From NCBI RefSeq assembly GCF_026786305.1, contig NZ_JAJAYI010000096.1, positions 35,292 to 99,291 on the forward strand: a DNA stretch of 64,000 nt. The letters are read 5' to 3'. Under the pieces are notes generated by a model. The model was not told where the DNA came from. It ran no database searches and saw only the letters and a program-made list of their open reading frames with translations. This DNA comes from Cryobacterium sp. GTDB lineage: Bacteria > Actinomycetota > Actinomycetes > Actinomycetales > Microbacteriaceae. The translations under genes and the position numbers were made by a program. Positions within the stretch are counted from its first letter, which is position 1; each line of letters opens with the position of its first letter. Positions 8,517 through 18,921 of this stretch are shown here, in pieces.

Positions 8517-9505
8517 CAAATATGCCCCCTTACGGATCGAACCTGCGCGGAGCAGTCGATCTCTCCTCGCTCGTGAACCGGGCCCCGTCCGGCGCAGCAT
8601 CGGTCGCCACCAACGGTCCACCCGTGACCGGTGCCCCCGTGGGTGGAGCTGCTGCGCCGACCGGTGCCGTCACGGTTCCGAGCGTCGTACTGGACGGCAC
8701 GGATGCCAACTTCGGAGAGCTGCTCGAACTGTCCTCCCGGGTTCCGGTGATCGTCGCACTGTGGGCATCCTGGAGCGATCCCTCCACGCAACTCATGGCA
8801 GTGTTGGAGAAGCTAATCACCGGCTTCGGCGGTCGGTTCGTGCTGGCGCGCGTCGAGATCGACCCGAACCCGCAGCTCGCGCAGGCGTTCCAGGCCCAGT
8901 CGGTACCCACGGTTGCCGCCGTCATCAGCGGTCAGCCGGTGCAGCTCTTCAACGGCCCGCTCGCCGAGGAGCAGATCATCGAGGTGCTTGGTCGCGTGCT
9001 CGAGCTCGCCGCGCAGCAGGGTGTGACCGGTACAGCCGAGGCATCCAACTCCGACGCCGACGCCGAGCCGGCCGCCGTGGTCGACGAACCCCTGCCGCCT
9101 CACCACCTGGCGGCCTATACGGCGATCGAAGCCGGCGACTACGACACCGCGCAGAGTGAATACCGCACGGCGCTGGCCCAGAACCCGAACGACACGATGG
9201 CCGTAGCCGGTCTGGCCCAGGTCAGCCTGCTCGCGCGGTTGCAGGGCAAGACCATCGACCAGATTCGAAACGGGGCGGCATCCGCTCCCGACGACCTCGA
9301 CGCGCAGCTCCTGGTCGCCGACCTGGACCTCTCCGGTGGCCACATCGAAGACGCCTTCGATCGCATATTGAGTCTCTTTCCGGCACAGCCCGCCGCAGGG
9401 CGCAACACGATCCGGGAGCGCATCCTTGAACTGTTCGAGGTCATCGGCACCGACGACCCCCGCGTGGCCCCGACTCGCTCGCGCCTGGCCGCCCTGCTCT
9501 ACTAG
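8513..9505 (+). CDS. CnoX/YbbN-like thioredoxin-TPR protein
   Basis: A 330-residue protein with a Pro/Ala/Gly-rich N-terminus, a thioredoxin fold (about residues 55-170) and a TPR-like helical C-terminal half (AYTAIEAGDYDTAQSEYRTA, then a second repeat set). The redox motif is absent: the usual WCxxC position reads WASWSDPS (84-91), while the cis-proline SVPT is kept. This matches the CnoX/YbbN group, which acts as a holdase or chaperone partner rather than an oxidoreductase. It is translationally coupled to the upstream membrane protein, a conserved pairing suggesting a joint role in envelope-protein quality control (inference). Confidence 0.85.
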   Translation: MTNMPPYGSNLRGAVDLSSLVNRAPSGAASVATNGPPVTGAPVGGAAAPTGAVTVPSVVLDGTDANFGELLELSSRVPVIVALWASWSDPSTQLMAVLEKLITGFGGRFVLARVEIDPNPQLAQAFQAQSVPTVAAVISGQPVQLFNGPLAEEQIIEVLGRVLELAAQQGVTGTAEASNSDADAEPAAVVDEPLPPHHLAAYTAIEAGDYDTAQSEYRTALAQNPNDTMAVAGLAQVSLLARLQGKTIDQIRNGAASAPDDLDAQLLVADLDLSGGHIEDAFDRILSLFPAQPAAGRNTIRERILELFEVIGTDDPRVAPTRSRLAALLY

Positions 9506-9525
9506 TTTCCCGATCTCGCGAGAAC

Positions 9526-9566
9526 GCACACGCGCCCGTATGACTGAGGTCAACGGGCACGTGTGC
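9526..9566. terminator. Bidirectional terminator-like inverted repeat
   Basis: GCACACGCGCCCGT (9526-9539) and ACGGGCACGTGTGC (9553-9566) are a 14-bp inverted repeat with one mismatch and a 13-base loop, lying between two convergent genes. No strong T-run follows on either side, so it is a plausible but weak intrinsic terminator. Confidence 0.5.
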
Positions 9567-9585
9567 GCTGTTGGGGTAACAGTCT

Positions 9586-11946
9586 TTAGCCGCGCAGGCG
9601 CAACCAGAGTCCGGCCAGCGGTGGCAGGGTCAGGGTGGCGGATGCTGGTCGCCCGGCCCACGGCTCGTTGAATGCTTCGACCGCGCCCAGGTTTCCCACG
9701 CCGGACCCGCCGAAATCAGCGGCATCCGTGTTGAGGATCTCGTCCCAGTGCCCGGCGAACGGCAGGCCGACCCGGTAGTCGGTGTGCGGCTGACCGGCGA
9801 AGTTGAAGAAGCACGCGACCGGAACACCGTGGTTATCCCAGCGCAAGAAGGACACGACGTTCTGGCTCGCGGCACCGCCATCGAGCAGTTCGAAGCCGCC
9901 CGGGTCGTTGTCGCGGCTCCACAGGCTCGCGTTGTCCCGATAGACCCGGTTCAGCTGGCCGACCAGGTTGAACAGCCCGCGGTGCGCCGGCTGGTCGAGC
10001 ATCCACCAGTCCAGTCCGCGCTCCTCGCTCCACTCCGAGCGCTGGCCGAACTCGCTACCCATGAACAAAAGTTGCTTGCCCGGGTGGGCCCACATGAAGG
10101 CGAGATAGGCGCGCACGTTGGCCAGCTGCTGCCAGGAATCGCCGGGCATTTTCGACACCAGCGCACCCTTGCCGTGCACGACCTCGTCGTGGCTGATCGG
10201 CAGAAGAAAGTTCTCGCTGCAGGCGTAGATGAACGAGAACGTGATGTCGTTGTGGTGGTATGACCGGTACATGGGGTCGACCTGCATGTACTCGAGCGAG
10301 TCGTGCATCCAGCCCATGTTCCACTTGAAGCCGAAGCCGAGCCCGCCGCCGCTGGTCGGCGCCGTCACCCCACCCCAGTTCGTGGATTCCTCGGCGATCA
10401 TGATCGTGCCCGGATTGCGCTTGTACGCGGTCGCGGTGATCTCCTGCAGCAGGCTGATCGCCTCGAGGTTCTCGTTGCCGCCGTACTGGTTTGGCTCCCA
10501 CTGGCCGTCTTCGCGCGAGTAGTCGAGGTAGAGCATGGAGGCGACGGCGTCGACGCGCAGCGCATCGATGTGAAATTCTTCGAGCCAGTACAGCGCATTC
10601 GCAACGAGGAAGTTGCGCACCTGCATCTGACCGAAGTTGAAGATGTACGTGCCCCAGTCCATCTGTTCGCCGCGACGCGGGTCGGGGTGCTCGTAGAGCG
10701 CCTGACCGTCGAAACGGGCCAGAGCGAAGTCGTCCTTGGGAAAGTGGCCGGGCACCCAGTCCATGATCACGCCGATGCCGGCCTGGTGCAGCCGGTCAAT
10801 TAGGTAGCGCAGGTCGTCGGGGGAGCCGAACCGGCTCGTCGGGGCGTAGTATCCGCTCACCTGGTAGCCCCAGGAACCGCCAAACGGATGCTCTGCGAGG
10901 GGCATGAATTCCACGTGGGTGAAGCTGAGCTCCTGCAGATACCCGACCAGCTCCTCGGCGAGGTCACGGTAGCCGAGGCCGGGGCGCCAGGACCCGACGT
11001 GCATCTCGTACACGCTCATGGCCTGGTTGTGCGGATCGTTGGCCCGGCGATTCGCCAGCCACGCGGCATCCGCCCACTCGTAGTGCGATTCGGTGACGAC
11101 CGACGCGGTCTGCGGCGGTACTTCAGCGAGCCGGGCGAGTGGGTCGGCCTTCTCCACCCAGACACCGGACTGCGTGAGCAGCTGGAACTTGTAGTTGGTG
11201 CCGGGATCGAGGCCCGGAATGAACAGCTCCCAGACGCCGGTGCTGCCCATGTTTCGCATGGCGTGGGTGACGCCGTTCCAGCCGTTGAAGTCCCCGATCA
11301 CGCGGGCAGCACGGGCGTGCGGCGCCCAGACCGCGAAGGAGGTGCCGGTCGAGGCCGCCGTGACACCCTGGTGCTGGCGGTGGTGCGCCCCCAGCACGTC
11401 CCACAGCCGCTCGTGGCGTCCTTCGCCGAGCAGGTGCAGGTCCAGTTCGCCGAGCGTGGGGACGAACCGGTACGGGTCATCACAGATCCAGGCCGGTGCG
11501 TTCTGGTAGCGCGCCTCGATCGTGTAATCGCAGAGGCCGAGGGTGCTTTCGCCCTGCCAGATGCCGTATGCGAGGTGGGAGAGCTCGACGTGCGCGCCAC
11601 TGGCGAGAATAGCGAACACCTCGGTGGCCAGCGGTCGCAACGCACGGATGATGACGAGCGGGTCGGAAACGCCGGCCTTGTGGGCAAGGTGCTGGCCGAG
11701 AACCTCATGGGGGTTGAAGTGGCTGCCGGCGGCGACGGCTGCCAGAACGTGGTCGCCAATCGCGGCCGGCTCGGCGGCGGCCACGTGCTTCTTCGTCTTG
11801 GCGGACTGTGTCTTGGGGGACTGTGTCTTGGGGGACTGTCTGTTCGGGGACTGAGCCTTCTGATCGTCGATGTTCTTTCCCTGACCCTTCTTGTTCGTGG
11901 GCTTGCTCGAGTTCTTTTTCTTGTGTTTCTCTTCGCCGCCACTCAT
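9586..11946 (-). CDS. glgB: 1,4-alpha-glucan branching enzyme
   Basis: GH13 enzyme that forms alpha-1,6 branches in glycogen-like glucan. At 786 residues it has an N-terminal low-complexity tail, a glucan-binding N1/CBM48 region ([20 protein letters not shown]), the catalytic barrel and a C-terminal beta domain. Catalytic landmarks: [13 protein letters not shown] (nucleophile Asp), MIAEESTNW (acid/base Glu) and [11 protein letters not shown]. The first about 55 residues are Lys/Gln/Ser-rich with QSPKT repeats and are probably a disordered extension. The start codon overlaps the glgE stop by four bases, so GlgE and GlgB are made together: GlgE lengthens linear alpha-1,4 chains and GlgB branches them. 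Confidence 0.97.
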   Translation of the reverse strand: MSGGEEKHKKKNSSKPTNKKGQGKNIDDQKAQSPNRQSPKTQSPKTQSAKTKKHVAAAEPAAIGDHVLAAVAAGSHFNPHEVLGQHLAHKAGVSDPLVIIRALRPLATEVFAILASGAHVELSHLAYGIWQGESTLGLCDYTIEARYQNAPAWICDDPYRFVPTLGELDLHLLGEGRHERLWDVLGAHHRQHQGVTAASTGTSFAVWAPHARAARVIGDFNGWNGVTHAMRNMGSTGVWELFIPGLDPGTNYKFQLLTQSGVWVEKADPLARLAEVPPQTASVVTESHYEWADAAWLANRRANDPHNQAMSVYEMHVGSWRPGLGYRDLAEELVGYLQELSFTHVEFMPLAEHPFGGSWGYQVSGYYAPTSRFGSPDDLRYLIDRLHQAGIGVIMDWVPGHFPKDDFALARFDGQALYEHPDPRRGEQMDWGTYIFNFGQMQVRNFLVANALYWLEEFHIDALRVDAVASMLYLDYSREDGQWEPNQYGGNENLEAISLLQEITATAYKRNPGTIMIAEESTNWGGVTAPTSGGGLGFGFKWNMGWMHDSLEYMQVDPMYRSYHHNDITFSFIYACSENFLLPISHDEVVHGKGALVSKMPGDSWQQLANVRAYLAFMWAHPGKQLLFMGSEFGQRSEWSEERGLDWWMLDQPAHRGLFNLVGQLNRVYRDNASLWSRDNDPGGFELLDGGAASQNVVSFLRWDNHGVPVACFFNFAGQPHTDYRVGLPFAGHWDEILNTDAADFGGSGVGNLGAVEAFNEPWAGRPASATLTLPPLAGLWLRLRG
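11801..11860 (-). repeat. Four tandem 15-bp units in the glgB N-terminal tail
   Basis: Units start at 11801, 11816, 11831 and 11846; the first two differ by one base and the others are more diverged. In the glgB frame they code for repeats of QSPKT ([20 protein letters not shown]). The unit length is a multiple of three, so copy-number change would lengthen or shorten a disordered tail without breaking the frame. Confidence 0.8.
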
Positions 11947-14072
11947 GCGCGGCCCTGGCCCGGATCGTGGGGCGTGACGTGCAGAATATGCACCGGCTCG
12001 GTGAACGCGTCAAGGCGCACGAAGTTATCGGCCGACCAGGTATAGGTTGCGCCTGACACGAGGTCGTGCACGTCGAAGCTGTCGCCGCCGGCAATGCCGA
12101 ACCGGGTCACATCGAGGTGCACAACCGTTTGGCGCACCGAGTGCGGGTCGACGTTGGCAACGATGATGAGGGCATCCGCTTGGCCCGTGCCGGTGAACGC
12201 CGCGTCGAGGTACTTGCTGTAAACGAGAATTGAATCGTCGTCACTGGAGTGGATGTCGAGGTTGCGCAGTTGCCCCAGCGCCGGATGCTCGGCCCGAATG
12301 CGGTTCAGCAGCGTGAGGTACGGCGCGAGCGACTTGCCCAGCTCTTCGGCCTTGCTCCAGTCGCGCGGCCGGTACTCGTACTTCTCGTTGTCGATGCTCT
12401 CTTCGGCACCCGGCCGGGCGACGTTCTCAAACAGGTCGAAACCGGCGTAGACACCCCAGCTCGGCGCCGCCGTAGCAGCAAGCGCCGCCCGAATCTTGAA
12501 CGCCGCCGGGCCGCCGAATTGCAGGTATTCGGTGAGAATGTCGGGGGTGTTCACGAACAGGTTCGGGCGCAGAAAGTCAGCCGTGTCGGTGGCGAGACCG
12601 TCGAAGAACTCCTCGAGCTCGGTCTTCGTGTTACGCCAGGTGAAGTACGTATACGACTGCTGAAAGCCGACCTGGCCGAGCGCCTGCATCACAGCCGGGC
12701 GGGTGAAGGCTTCGGCGAGAAAGACCACGTCGGGGTCGGCCTGGTTGACCTCCGCGATGAGCCATTCCCAGAAGTCGAGTGGCTTGGTGTGCGGGTTGTC
12801 CACCCGAAAGATGCGCACGCCGAGGCTGATCCAGTAGCGCAGTAGACGCAGCGCTTCCAGCCGAATGCCGACAGGATCGTTGTCGAAGTTGATCGGGTAG
12901 ATGTCCTGGTATTTTTTCGGCGGGTTTTCGGCGTAGGCGATGGTGCCGTCGGGCAGGGTCGTGAACCATTCCGGGTGCTCGTGAACCCAGGGATGGTCGG
13001 GGGAAGCCTGCAGCGCGAAGTCGAGGGCGATCTCAATGCCGAGAGAGGCGGCCTTTTTCAGAAAGAACGTGAAGTCGGTCACCGTGCCGAGGTCGGGGTG
13101 GATCGCGTCGTGACCGCCGTGTTTCGAGCCAATCGCCCACGGCGAACCCGGGTCACCCGGGGCGACCTCGAGCGAATTGTTCGGGCCCTTGCGGAAGGCG
13201 TGCCCGATCGGGTGGATCGGCGGCAGATAGAGCACGTCGAAGCCCATGGCCGCCACGGCGGGCAGACGTTTCGCCGCGGTGCGGAAGGTCCCGCTCTGCC
13301 AGCTGCCGTCGGCGCGCCGCACGGCGCCCTCCGAGCGCGGAAAGAACTCGTACCACGAGCCGACCCCGGCCCGGGTGCGTTCGACGATGATGGTGCGTTC
13401 GGCCGAGAGCGATTCCAGCCCGGCGAGTGGGCGGGCCGCGATGGCCTGCCGCAGCGCGGCGTCCCCTACGGCCAGTAAACGCTCGGCTGTTGGCTTGCCG
13501 GCGTCGGCGAGCGTCGTCGCGGCGGCCTGAAACAGGCGGCGAGCGGCGAGTGGGCGCGCCTTGTCAATTCCGGCCTGGGCGAGAAGCGCACCGCCGATGG
13601 TGAACATGAGTTCCACGTCGATTCCGGCCGGAATCTTGATCAGGGCGTTGTGTTCCCAGGTGGCGAAATCGTCGGCGTAGGCGCGTACCCGAAACTGCCA
13701 GGTGCCCAGGGCGCCGAGCTGCGCCTCGGTGCCGTACCGATCGGTGCCGTCGGCCTGCAGAACCATCGGATGCCGCGATGTGCTGCCGTCCGGCGCGGTG
13801 AGCTGCAGGTCGACGCCGATGAGATCGTGTCCCTCGCGAAAAGCGGTCGCACCGAACGGGATGACCTCGCCGACGAAGGCTCGAGCCGGCCAAAGATTGT
13901 CCCTCAGTTGGGGAGAGAGATCGAAAACGGGGATACGACCAACGGATGCGGCGGCGCTTCTGCTCGCCGGGGCGCCCGTGGACACGCCCGCCCCGGCGCT
14001 GCTCGGCGCTGTCGGCACGGTCGTCTTCTTAGCTGCTGTCTTTGCCACACCACGACCGTAGCGTGAAAGCAT
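11943..14072 (-). CDS. glgE: Alpha-1,4-glucan:maltose-1-phosphate maltosyltransferase
   Basis: GH13_3 enzyme that adds maltosyl units from alpha-maltose 1-phosphate to the non-reducing end of alpha-1,4-glucan, the hallmark step of the actinobacterial GlgE pathway. 709 residues. Landmarks: [20 protein letters not shown], the nucleophile segment [17 protein letters not shown], and FLAEAFTRP carrying the acid/base Glu. The first about 45 residues ([15 protein letters not shown] and on) are Ala/Lys/Thr-rich and non-conserved. The start is uncertain: ATG 14072 is given, but a GTG eight codons downstream (14048) is possible and neither has a clear ribosome-binding site. The enzymes that make maltose 1-phosphate (TreS/Mak or GlgM) are not in the window. 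Confidence 0.96.
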   Translation of the reverse strand: MLSRYGRGVAKTAAKKTTVPTAPSSAGAGVSTGAPASRSAAASVGRIPVFDLSPQLRDNLWPARAFVGEVIPFGATAFREGHDLIGVDLQLTAPDGSTSRHPMVLQADGTDRYGTEAQLGALGTWQFRVRAYADDFATWEHNALIKIPAGIDVELMFTIGGALLAQAGIDKARPLAARRLFQAAATTLADAGKPTAERLLAVGDAALRQAIAARPLAGLESLSAERTIIVERTRAGVGSWYEFFPRSEGAVRRADGSWQSGTFRTAAKRLPAVAAMGFDVLYLPPIHPIGHAFRKGPNNSLEVAPGDPGSPWAIGSKHGGHDAIHPDLGTVTDFTFFLKKAASLGIEIALDFALQASPDHPWVHEHPEWFTTLPDGTIAYAENPPKKYQDIYPINFDNDPVGIRLEALRLLRYWISLGVRIFRVDNPHTKPLDFWEWLIAEVNQADPDVVFLAEAFTRPAVMQALGQVGFQQSYTYFTWRNTKTELEEFFDGLATDTADFLRPNLFVNTPDILTEYLQFGGPAAFKIRAALAATAAPSWGVYAGFDLFENVARPGAEESIDNEKYEYRPRDWSKAEELGKSLAPYLTLLNRIRAEHPALGQLRNLDIHSSDDDSILVYSKYLDAAFTGTGQADALIIVANVDPHSVRQTVVHLDVTRFGIAGGDSFDVHDLVSGATYTWSADNFVRLDAFTEPVHILHVTPHDPGQGRA

Positions 14073-14164
14073 GGCAATGGCGCCCGTCTGCTGCGCGGCT
14101 CGCCCACACGACGTGAAATTCCGTTGTTACGCGTTGGACACGTGACACCCCTAAGGTGGACCTC

Positions 14165-16732
14165 GTGAAGGCCATCCGCAAATTTACCGTCCGTGCCGTT
14201 CTCCCCGAGCCGCTTGCGGCACTCGAGGAGCTTGCTGGCAATCTCCGCTGGTCGTGGCATGAGCCGACCAGACAACTATTCGAGCGCATCGCCCCCGAGC
14301 TGTGGCGCGAGATCGGCACCGACCCGGTCGCCCTGCTCGGTGCCGTTGACTCGCGTCGCCTCGACGAGCTCGCGCAGGACCACGACTATGTTGCCGAGGT
14401 GAACAGCACGCGCGACGGTCTGCGCGACTACCTTGACCAGCCACGCTGGTACCAGGGGCTGGAGGGCGAGAAACCCGCCGCGATCGCGTACTTCTCACCG
14501 GAATTCGGCATCGCCGCCGCCCTGCCGCAGTACTCCGGCGGCCTGGGCATTCTGGCCGGGGACCACCTCAAGAGCGCCTCCGACCTCGGGCTGCCGCTCG
14601 TCGGCGTCGGGTTGTTCTACCGCGCCGGCTACTTCAGCCAGGCCATCTCGCCCGACGGCTGGCAGATGGAAAGCTACCCGCTGCTCGACCCCGACGGACT
14701 GCCCCTCGCCGTGCTGCGCCGGGCCGACGGTTCGGCAGTTCAGGTCTCCCTCGCGCTGCCCGATGACCGCACCCTGCATGCCCGGGTTTGGCAGGCCAAG
14801 GTGGGCCGGGTGCGCCTGCTCCTGCTCGACGCCGACATTCCCGAAAACGCCGACGACCTGCGGCTGGTCACCGACCGCCTCTACGGCGGCGGCGGCGAAC
14901 ACCGACTGCTGCAGGAACTGCTGCTGGGCATCGGCGGCGCCCGCGCCGTGAGACTGTGGAGCTCGCTGCACGGACTGCCCGAACCCGAGGTGTTCCACAC
15001 CAACGAGGGCCACGCCGGCTTCCTCGGCCTCGAGCGCATCTCCAGCCTGATCGGCGAGGGTCTGAGTTTTCAGGAAGCCCTGCAGGTGGCCCGCGCCGGA
15101 ACCGTCTTCACCACGCACACCCCGGTCGCCGCCGGCATCGATCGCTTCGAGCGGTCGCTCGTGCGTCGGTACTTCGGCACCGATCTGCTGCCCGGCGTCG
15201 ACGTGGAGGACCTGCTCGCGCTCGGCGCGGAAAGTTACGCCGGCGGCTCCTCCGACGTGTTCAACATGGCCATCATGGGGTTGCGCCTCGGCCAGCATGC
15301 CAACGGCGTCTCGACCCTGCACGGCGAGGTCAGTCGCCGCATGTTCAACGGCCTGTGGCCGGGTTTTGATTCAGCGGATGTGCCGATCACGTCGATCACG
15401 AACGGTGTACACGCCCAGAGCTGGACTGACCCCGCGCTGAAGAGCCTCGCCCACAGCAGGCTCGGCACGAGTGACACGTCGACGGCCAACTGGGCCTCCA
15501 ACGATGTCTCCGACCAGGATCTCTGGTCGGTGCGCGGGCAGATGCGCCTGCAATTCGTCGAGGATGCCCGTCGCCGTCTGCTCAACGCCTGGCGCGACCA
15601 AAACCCGGGCGGCATGCCCCCCGCCTGGATCGGGCGGGTGTTCGACCCGAACGTGCTGACCATCGGGTTCGCCCGCCGCGTTCCCACTTACAAGCGCCTG
15701 ACCCTGATGCTGCACGACCCGGAACGTTTGCGTGCTCTCCTGCTGCACCCGGAGCATCCGATTCAGATCGTTATCGCCGGCAAGTCACACCCCGCTGACG
15801 AAGAGGGAAAACGGCTGATCCAGAAGATTGTGCAGTTCGCCGCTGATCCTGTCCTGCGCACCCGCATCGCTTTTCTGCCCGACTACAACATTGCGATGGC
15901 CCAGCTGATGTATCCGGGAACGGATGTCTGGCTCAACAATCCGCTCCGCCCGCTTGAGGCCTGCGGTACGAGCGGTATGAAAGCGGCACTCAACGGCGTG
16001 CTCAACCTGTCCATCCTCGACGGCTGGTGGCCGGAGTACTACGACGGCAAGAACGGCTGGGCGATTCCGTCGGCCGATTCGGCCGGTGACTCTGCCGAAC
16101 GCGATCGGCTCGAAGCCGAGGCGCTCTACGACCTGATCGAACACCAGGTAGCACCGACGTTCTACGAACGCAACGGCGATGACGTCCCCGAACGTTGGGT
16201 GTCCAACATCCGGCACACCCTGGCCACCCTGTCGCCGCAATTGTCCGCTGACCGCATGGTGCGCGAGTACGTGCAGCGACTGTACCGCCCGGCCGGGCAC
16301 TATGACGCGCTGATGTCGGCGAACAACTACCGCGCGGCCCGCGAACTGGCCGCGTGGAAGGGCAAAATCGTCTCGGCCTGGCCGCAGGTCGCGGTGACCC
16401 ACGTCGAATCGGGCGGGGTGTCATCGGTGCCCGAAGTGGGCGACGACCTGCACCTGCGCGCGCACGTACAGCTGGGCGGACTCTCCGCCGCGGACGTGAC
16501 CGTTGAGGTCGTCTACGGTAAGAGCCTCGGCACCGACGAACTGCGTGATGTGGCCATTCAGGCGCTCGAACCGGCACCGCCAAAAGAAGCCCCAACCGGC
16601 GGGGCCACCCTGTTCACTGGCACGGTCGAACTCGACCGGGCCGGAGCCTTTGGCTACACCGTGCGCGTCGTTCCGCGGAATGACCTGCTGATCAGCCCGG
16701 CCGAAATGGGGCTGGTCGCCGTCGCGAACTAG
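14165..16732 (+). CDS. glgP: Alpha-glucan (glycogen/maltodextrin) phosphorylase
   Basis: PLP-dependent GT35 enzyme that releases glucose 1-phosphate from alpha-glucan ends. 855 residues, the short alpha-glucan phosphorylase type common in actinobacteria. The PLP-lysine region is EACGTSGMKAALNGVLNLS; PEVFHTNEGHAGFLGLER and FTTHTPVAAGIDRF are other conserved blocks. The GTG at 14165 is chosen because AAGGTGG lies about eight bases upstream; an in-frame GTG at 14156 overlaps that site. It is transcribed away from glgE, so synthesis and breakdown genes share the 14.07-14.16 kb intergenic region. Confidence 0.96.
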   Translation: MKAIRKFTVRAVLPEPLAALEELAGNLRWSWHEPTRQLFERIAPELWREIGTDPVALLGAVDSRRLDELAQDHDYVAEVNSTRDGLRDYLDQPRWYQGLEGEKPAAIAYFSPEFGIAAALPQYSGGLGILAGDHLKSASDLGLPLVGVGLFYRAGYFSQAISPDGWQMESYPLLDPDGLPLAVLRRADGSAVQVSLALPDDRTLHARVWQAKVGRVRLLLLDADIPENADDLRLVTDRLYGGGGEHRLLQELLLGIGGARAVRLWSSLHGLPEPEVFHTNEGHAGFLGLERISSLIGEGLSFQEALQVARAGTVFTTHTPVAAGIDRFERSLVRRYFGTDLLPGVDVEDLLALGAESYAGGSSDVFNMAIMGLRLGQHANGVSTLHGEVSRRMFNGLWPGFDSADVPITSITNGVHAQSWTDPALKSLAHSRLGTSDTSTANWASNDVSDQDLWSVRGQMRLQFVEDARRRLLNAWRDQNPGGMPPAWIGRVFDPNVLTIGFARRVPTYKRLTLMLHDPERLRALLLHPEHPIQIVIAGKSHPADEEGKRLIQKIVQFAADPVLRTRIAFLPDYNIAMAQLMYPGTDVWLNNPLRPLEACGTSGMKAALNGVLNLSILDGWWPEYYDGKNGWAIPSADSAGDSAERDRLEAEALYDLIEHQVAPTFYERNGDDVPERWVSNIRHTLATLSPQLSADRMVREYVQRLYRPAGHYDALMSANNYRAARELAAWKGKIVSAWPQVAVTHVESGGVSSVPEVGDDLHLRAHVQLGGLSAADVTVEVVYGKSLGTDELRDVAIQALEPAPPKEAPTGGATLFTGTVELDRAGAFGYTVRVVPRNDLLISPAEMGLVAVAN

Positions 16733-16736
16733 CACG

Positions 16737-16749
16737 GACGGCGCCCGTC
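16737..16749. terminator. Short hairpin between convergent glgP and glgX
   Basis: GACGGCGCCCGTC forms a 5-bp stem with a 3-base loop just after the glgP stop and before the glgX stop. It is short and has no T-run; listed only as a weak candidate terminator. Confidence 0.3.
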
Positions 16750-16772
16750 GGTTTCGAAAGCGCCGGCCGGGC

Positions 16773-18851
16773 CTACGTGCGTGACGTGCGGCGCGGCACG
16801 AAGGGGCCCTGCGCGCGCATAAGCTTCATCGAGGCGCCGGACACGAACAGGGGAGCCCCGGGCGCGTGCTCGATGACCGAATCGCGCACGTCGTCGTGAC
16901 CGGAATCCCAGAGCAACGTGTAGGCATTCACTCCCTCGTGCGCGGGCAGGGTGACCGTTTCGTCCTGCTCCCGTGCGTTCACCACGAGCAGGATGCGGTT
17001 GAAGGCTTCGTGCTCGGGGGTGGACGCCGCCACGTACTGCAGGGTGCGCTCGGTCGGCGAATACCAGGCCTCGCCAGTGAGCGCCTCACCGGCGGTGTTG
17101 TACCAGTCCAGCTGGCTGGCGCTCGGCGTCGTCTCGCCGAATCGACCGAAGTGCACCGGCCGCAACGCCGGGTTTTCCCGGCGCAACTGCAACAGTCGGC
17201 GGGTGACCCGATGCAGGTCCTGCTGCCAGTCGTCGAAGTCCCAGTTGAGCCAGTTCAGCTCGCTGTCCTGGCAGTAGGCGTTGTTGTTGCCGCGCTGGCT
17301 TCGCCCGAACTCGTCGCCGGCGGTCAGCATGGGAATACCGGCCGACAGCAGCAGTGTGCCGAGCAGGTTGCGCATGGCCTTGCGCCGCGTGGCCAGAATG
17401 GCCACGTCGCGGGTGGGGCCCTCAACGCCGTGATTGTAGGAGTTGTTGTTGTCGGTGCCGTCGCGGTTCGACTCGCCGTTGCCCAGATTGTGCTTCGTGT
17501 CGTAGGCGGTCAGGTCGGCGAGGGTGAACCCATCGTGCGCGGTGATGAAGTTGAGCGAGGCGAGCGGGCCGCGCTGCTGAGAGAAGGTGTTCGACGAACC
17601 CGCGACACGGGTTGCGAACCGTCCGATGCCGCTGCCGGCCGAGCCGGTCAGGCGCAGGCTCTTCATGTCGGAGAGCCAGAAGTCCCGCATGCGGTCGCGG
17701 TACCGATCGTTCCACTCGGTCCATCCGGGCGGAAAGTTGCCGGTCTGCCAGCCACCCTGGCCGACATCCCACGGTTCCGCGATGAGCTTCACGCCGGCGA
17801 GTTCCGTGTCGTCGCGAATCTCGGTGAGCAGCGGATGCTCCGGGTCGTAGACCACGCCGGCGTCCCGGCCGAGCGTCGTGGCGAGATCGAATCGAAACCC
17901 GTCGATCTGCAGGTCGTTTGCCCAGTAGCGCAACGAATCGAGCACGAGTCGCCGGGGCACGTCGTGGCTGAAGTCGACCGTGTTGCCACAGCCAGTCACG
18001 TCGATGTACGCGCCGGACTCGTCCTGTCGGTAGTAGGCGGCGTTGTCGATGCCGCGCAAGCTGGTGACCGGGCCGTTGCGACCCTCCTCGGCGGTGTGGT
18101 TGTACACGACGTCGAGGATGACCTCGAGGCCCGCCTCGTGCAGCAGCTTGACCATGCCCTTGAACTCGCGCAGCACGGCTTCCGGCCCGGCGGACTGGGC
18201 CGCCTGGGTGGCGTAGTCGGCGTGCGGCGAAAAGAAGTTGAGAGTGTTGTAACCCCAGTAGTTGATCAGGCCCTGTTTGATCAGGCGCTGCTCCGACACG
18301 AACGCCTGCACCGGCAACAATTCGACCGCGGTCACGCCGAGGTCTTTCAGATAGGCGATGGTTGATTCGTGTGCGAGACCGGCGTAGGTTCCGCGCAGGG
18401 CAGCCGGAACGAGCGGGTTGAGCCGGCTGATGCCGCGCACGTGCGCCTCGTACACGACGGTGTGATCGAGGGCAATACCCGGTTTCGTCGCGCCGTTCCA
18501 GTCGAAGTAGTCATCGACGACCGACGACTGCCACAAACCGGCCCCGACCCGAACCAGACCACGAGAATACGGCTCGATGAGGGTTTTCTCCGGGTGAAAG
18601 GAGTTCTTCGGGCTCGCCCGCCCAGAAACGCGGATGCCGTAGCGGCGCCCCGGAGACAGTGTGCGCGACTTGCCGGACCACACGCCGTGCACATCCTTTG
18701 TCATCGGCACGCTCTTGATGATCCAGTTCGGGTCTGTTTGATCGAACAGGCACAGGTCCATGGCGTCGGCGTGTTCGGCCCAGACGCGTAGCTCACCGCC
18801 GGCGCTGGTTAGTCGCACACCGAGATTGCGCAGGGGGTCGGTGGGACTCAT
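16773..18851 (-). CDS. glgX: Glycogen debranching enzyme (isoamylase-type)
   Basis: GH13_11 enzyme that hydrolyses alpha-1,6 branches left after phosphorylase action. 692 residues: N-terminal CBM48-like domain (ELRVWAEHADAMDLCLFD), catalytic barrel with VVYNHTAEEG, DGFRFDLATTLGRD (nucleophile Asp), LIAEPWDVGQGGWQ (acid/base Glu) and NFITAHDGFTLADL, then a C-terminal beta domain. It converges on glgP, and the two enzymes would work together to degrade the branched glucan. TreX-type maltooligosyl trehalose debranching is a less likely alternative because no TreY or TreZ gene is nearby. Confidence 0.93.
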   Translation of the reverse strand: MSPTDPLRNLGVRLTSAGGELRVWAEHADAMDLCLFDQTDPNWIIKSVPMTKDVHGVWSGKSRTLSPGRRYGIRVSGRASPKNSFHPEKTLIEPYSRGLVRVGAGLWQSSVVDDYFDWNGATKPGIALDHTVVYEAHVRGISRLNPLVPAALRGTYAGLAHESTIAYLKDLGVTAVELLPVQAFVSEQRLIKQGLINYWGYNTLNFFSPHADYATQAAQSAGPEAVLREFKGMVKLLHEAGLEVILDVVYNHTAEEGRNGPVTSLRGIDNAAYYRQDESGAYIDVTGCGNTVDFSHDVPRRLVLDSLRYWANDLQIDGFRFDLATTLGRDAGVVYDPEHPLLTEIRDDTELAGVKLIAEPWDVGQGGWQTGNFPPGWTEWNDRYRDRMRDFWLSDMKSLRLTGSAGSGIGRFATRVAGSSNTFSQQRGPLASLNFITAHDGFTLADLTAYDTKHNLGNGESNRDGTDNNNSYNHGVEGPTRDVAILATRRKAMRNLLGTLLLSAGIPMLTAGDEFGRSQRGNNNAYCQDSELNWLNWDFDDWQQDLHRVTRRLLQLRRENPALRPVHFGRFGETTPSASQLDWYNTAGEALTGEAWYSPTERTLQYVAASTPEHEAFNRILLVVNAREQDETVTLPAHEGVNAYTLLWDSGHDDVRDSVIEHAPGAPLFVSGASMKLMRAQGPFVPRRTSRT

Positions 18852-18921
18852 GGGTTCAAGAGTAATGAGTGTCAGGGAGCGTGACGACCACCGGCATTCG
18901 AAGCCCGGCTAAAATAGTCGG

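Noticed and set aside
10888-12045. 385-codon plus-strand frame across glgB
   Set aside because: It is antisense to a firmly identified enzyme and its repeats mirror the glgB tail repeat.
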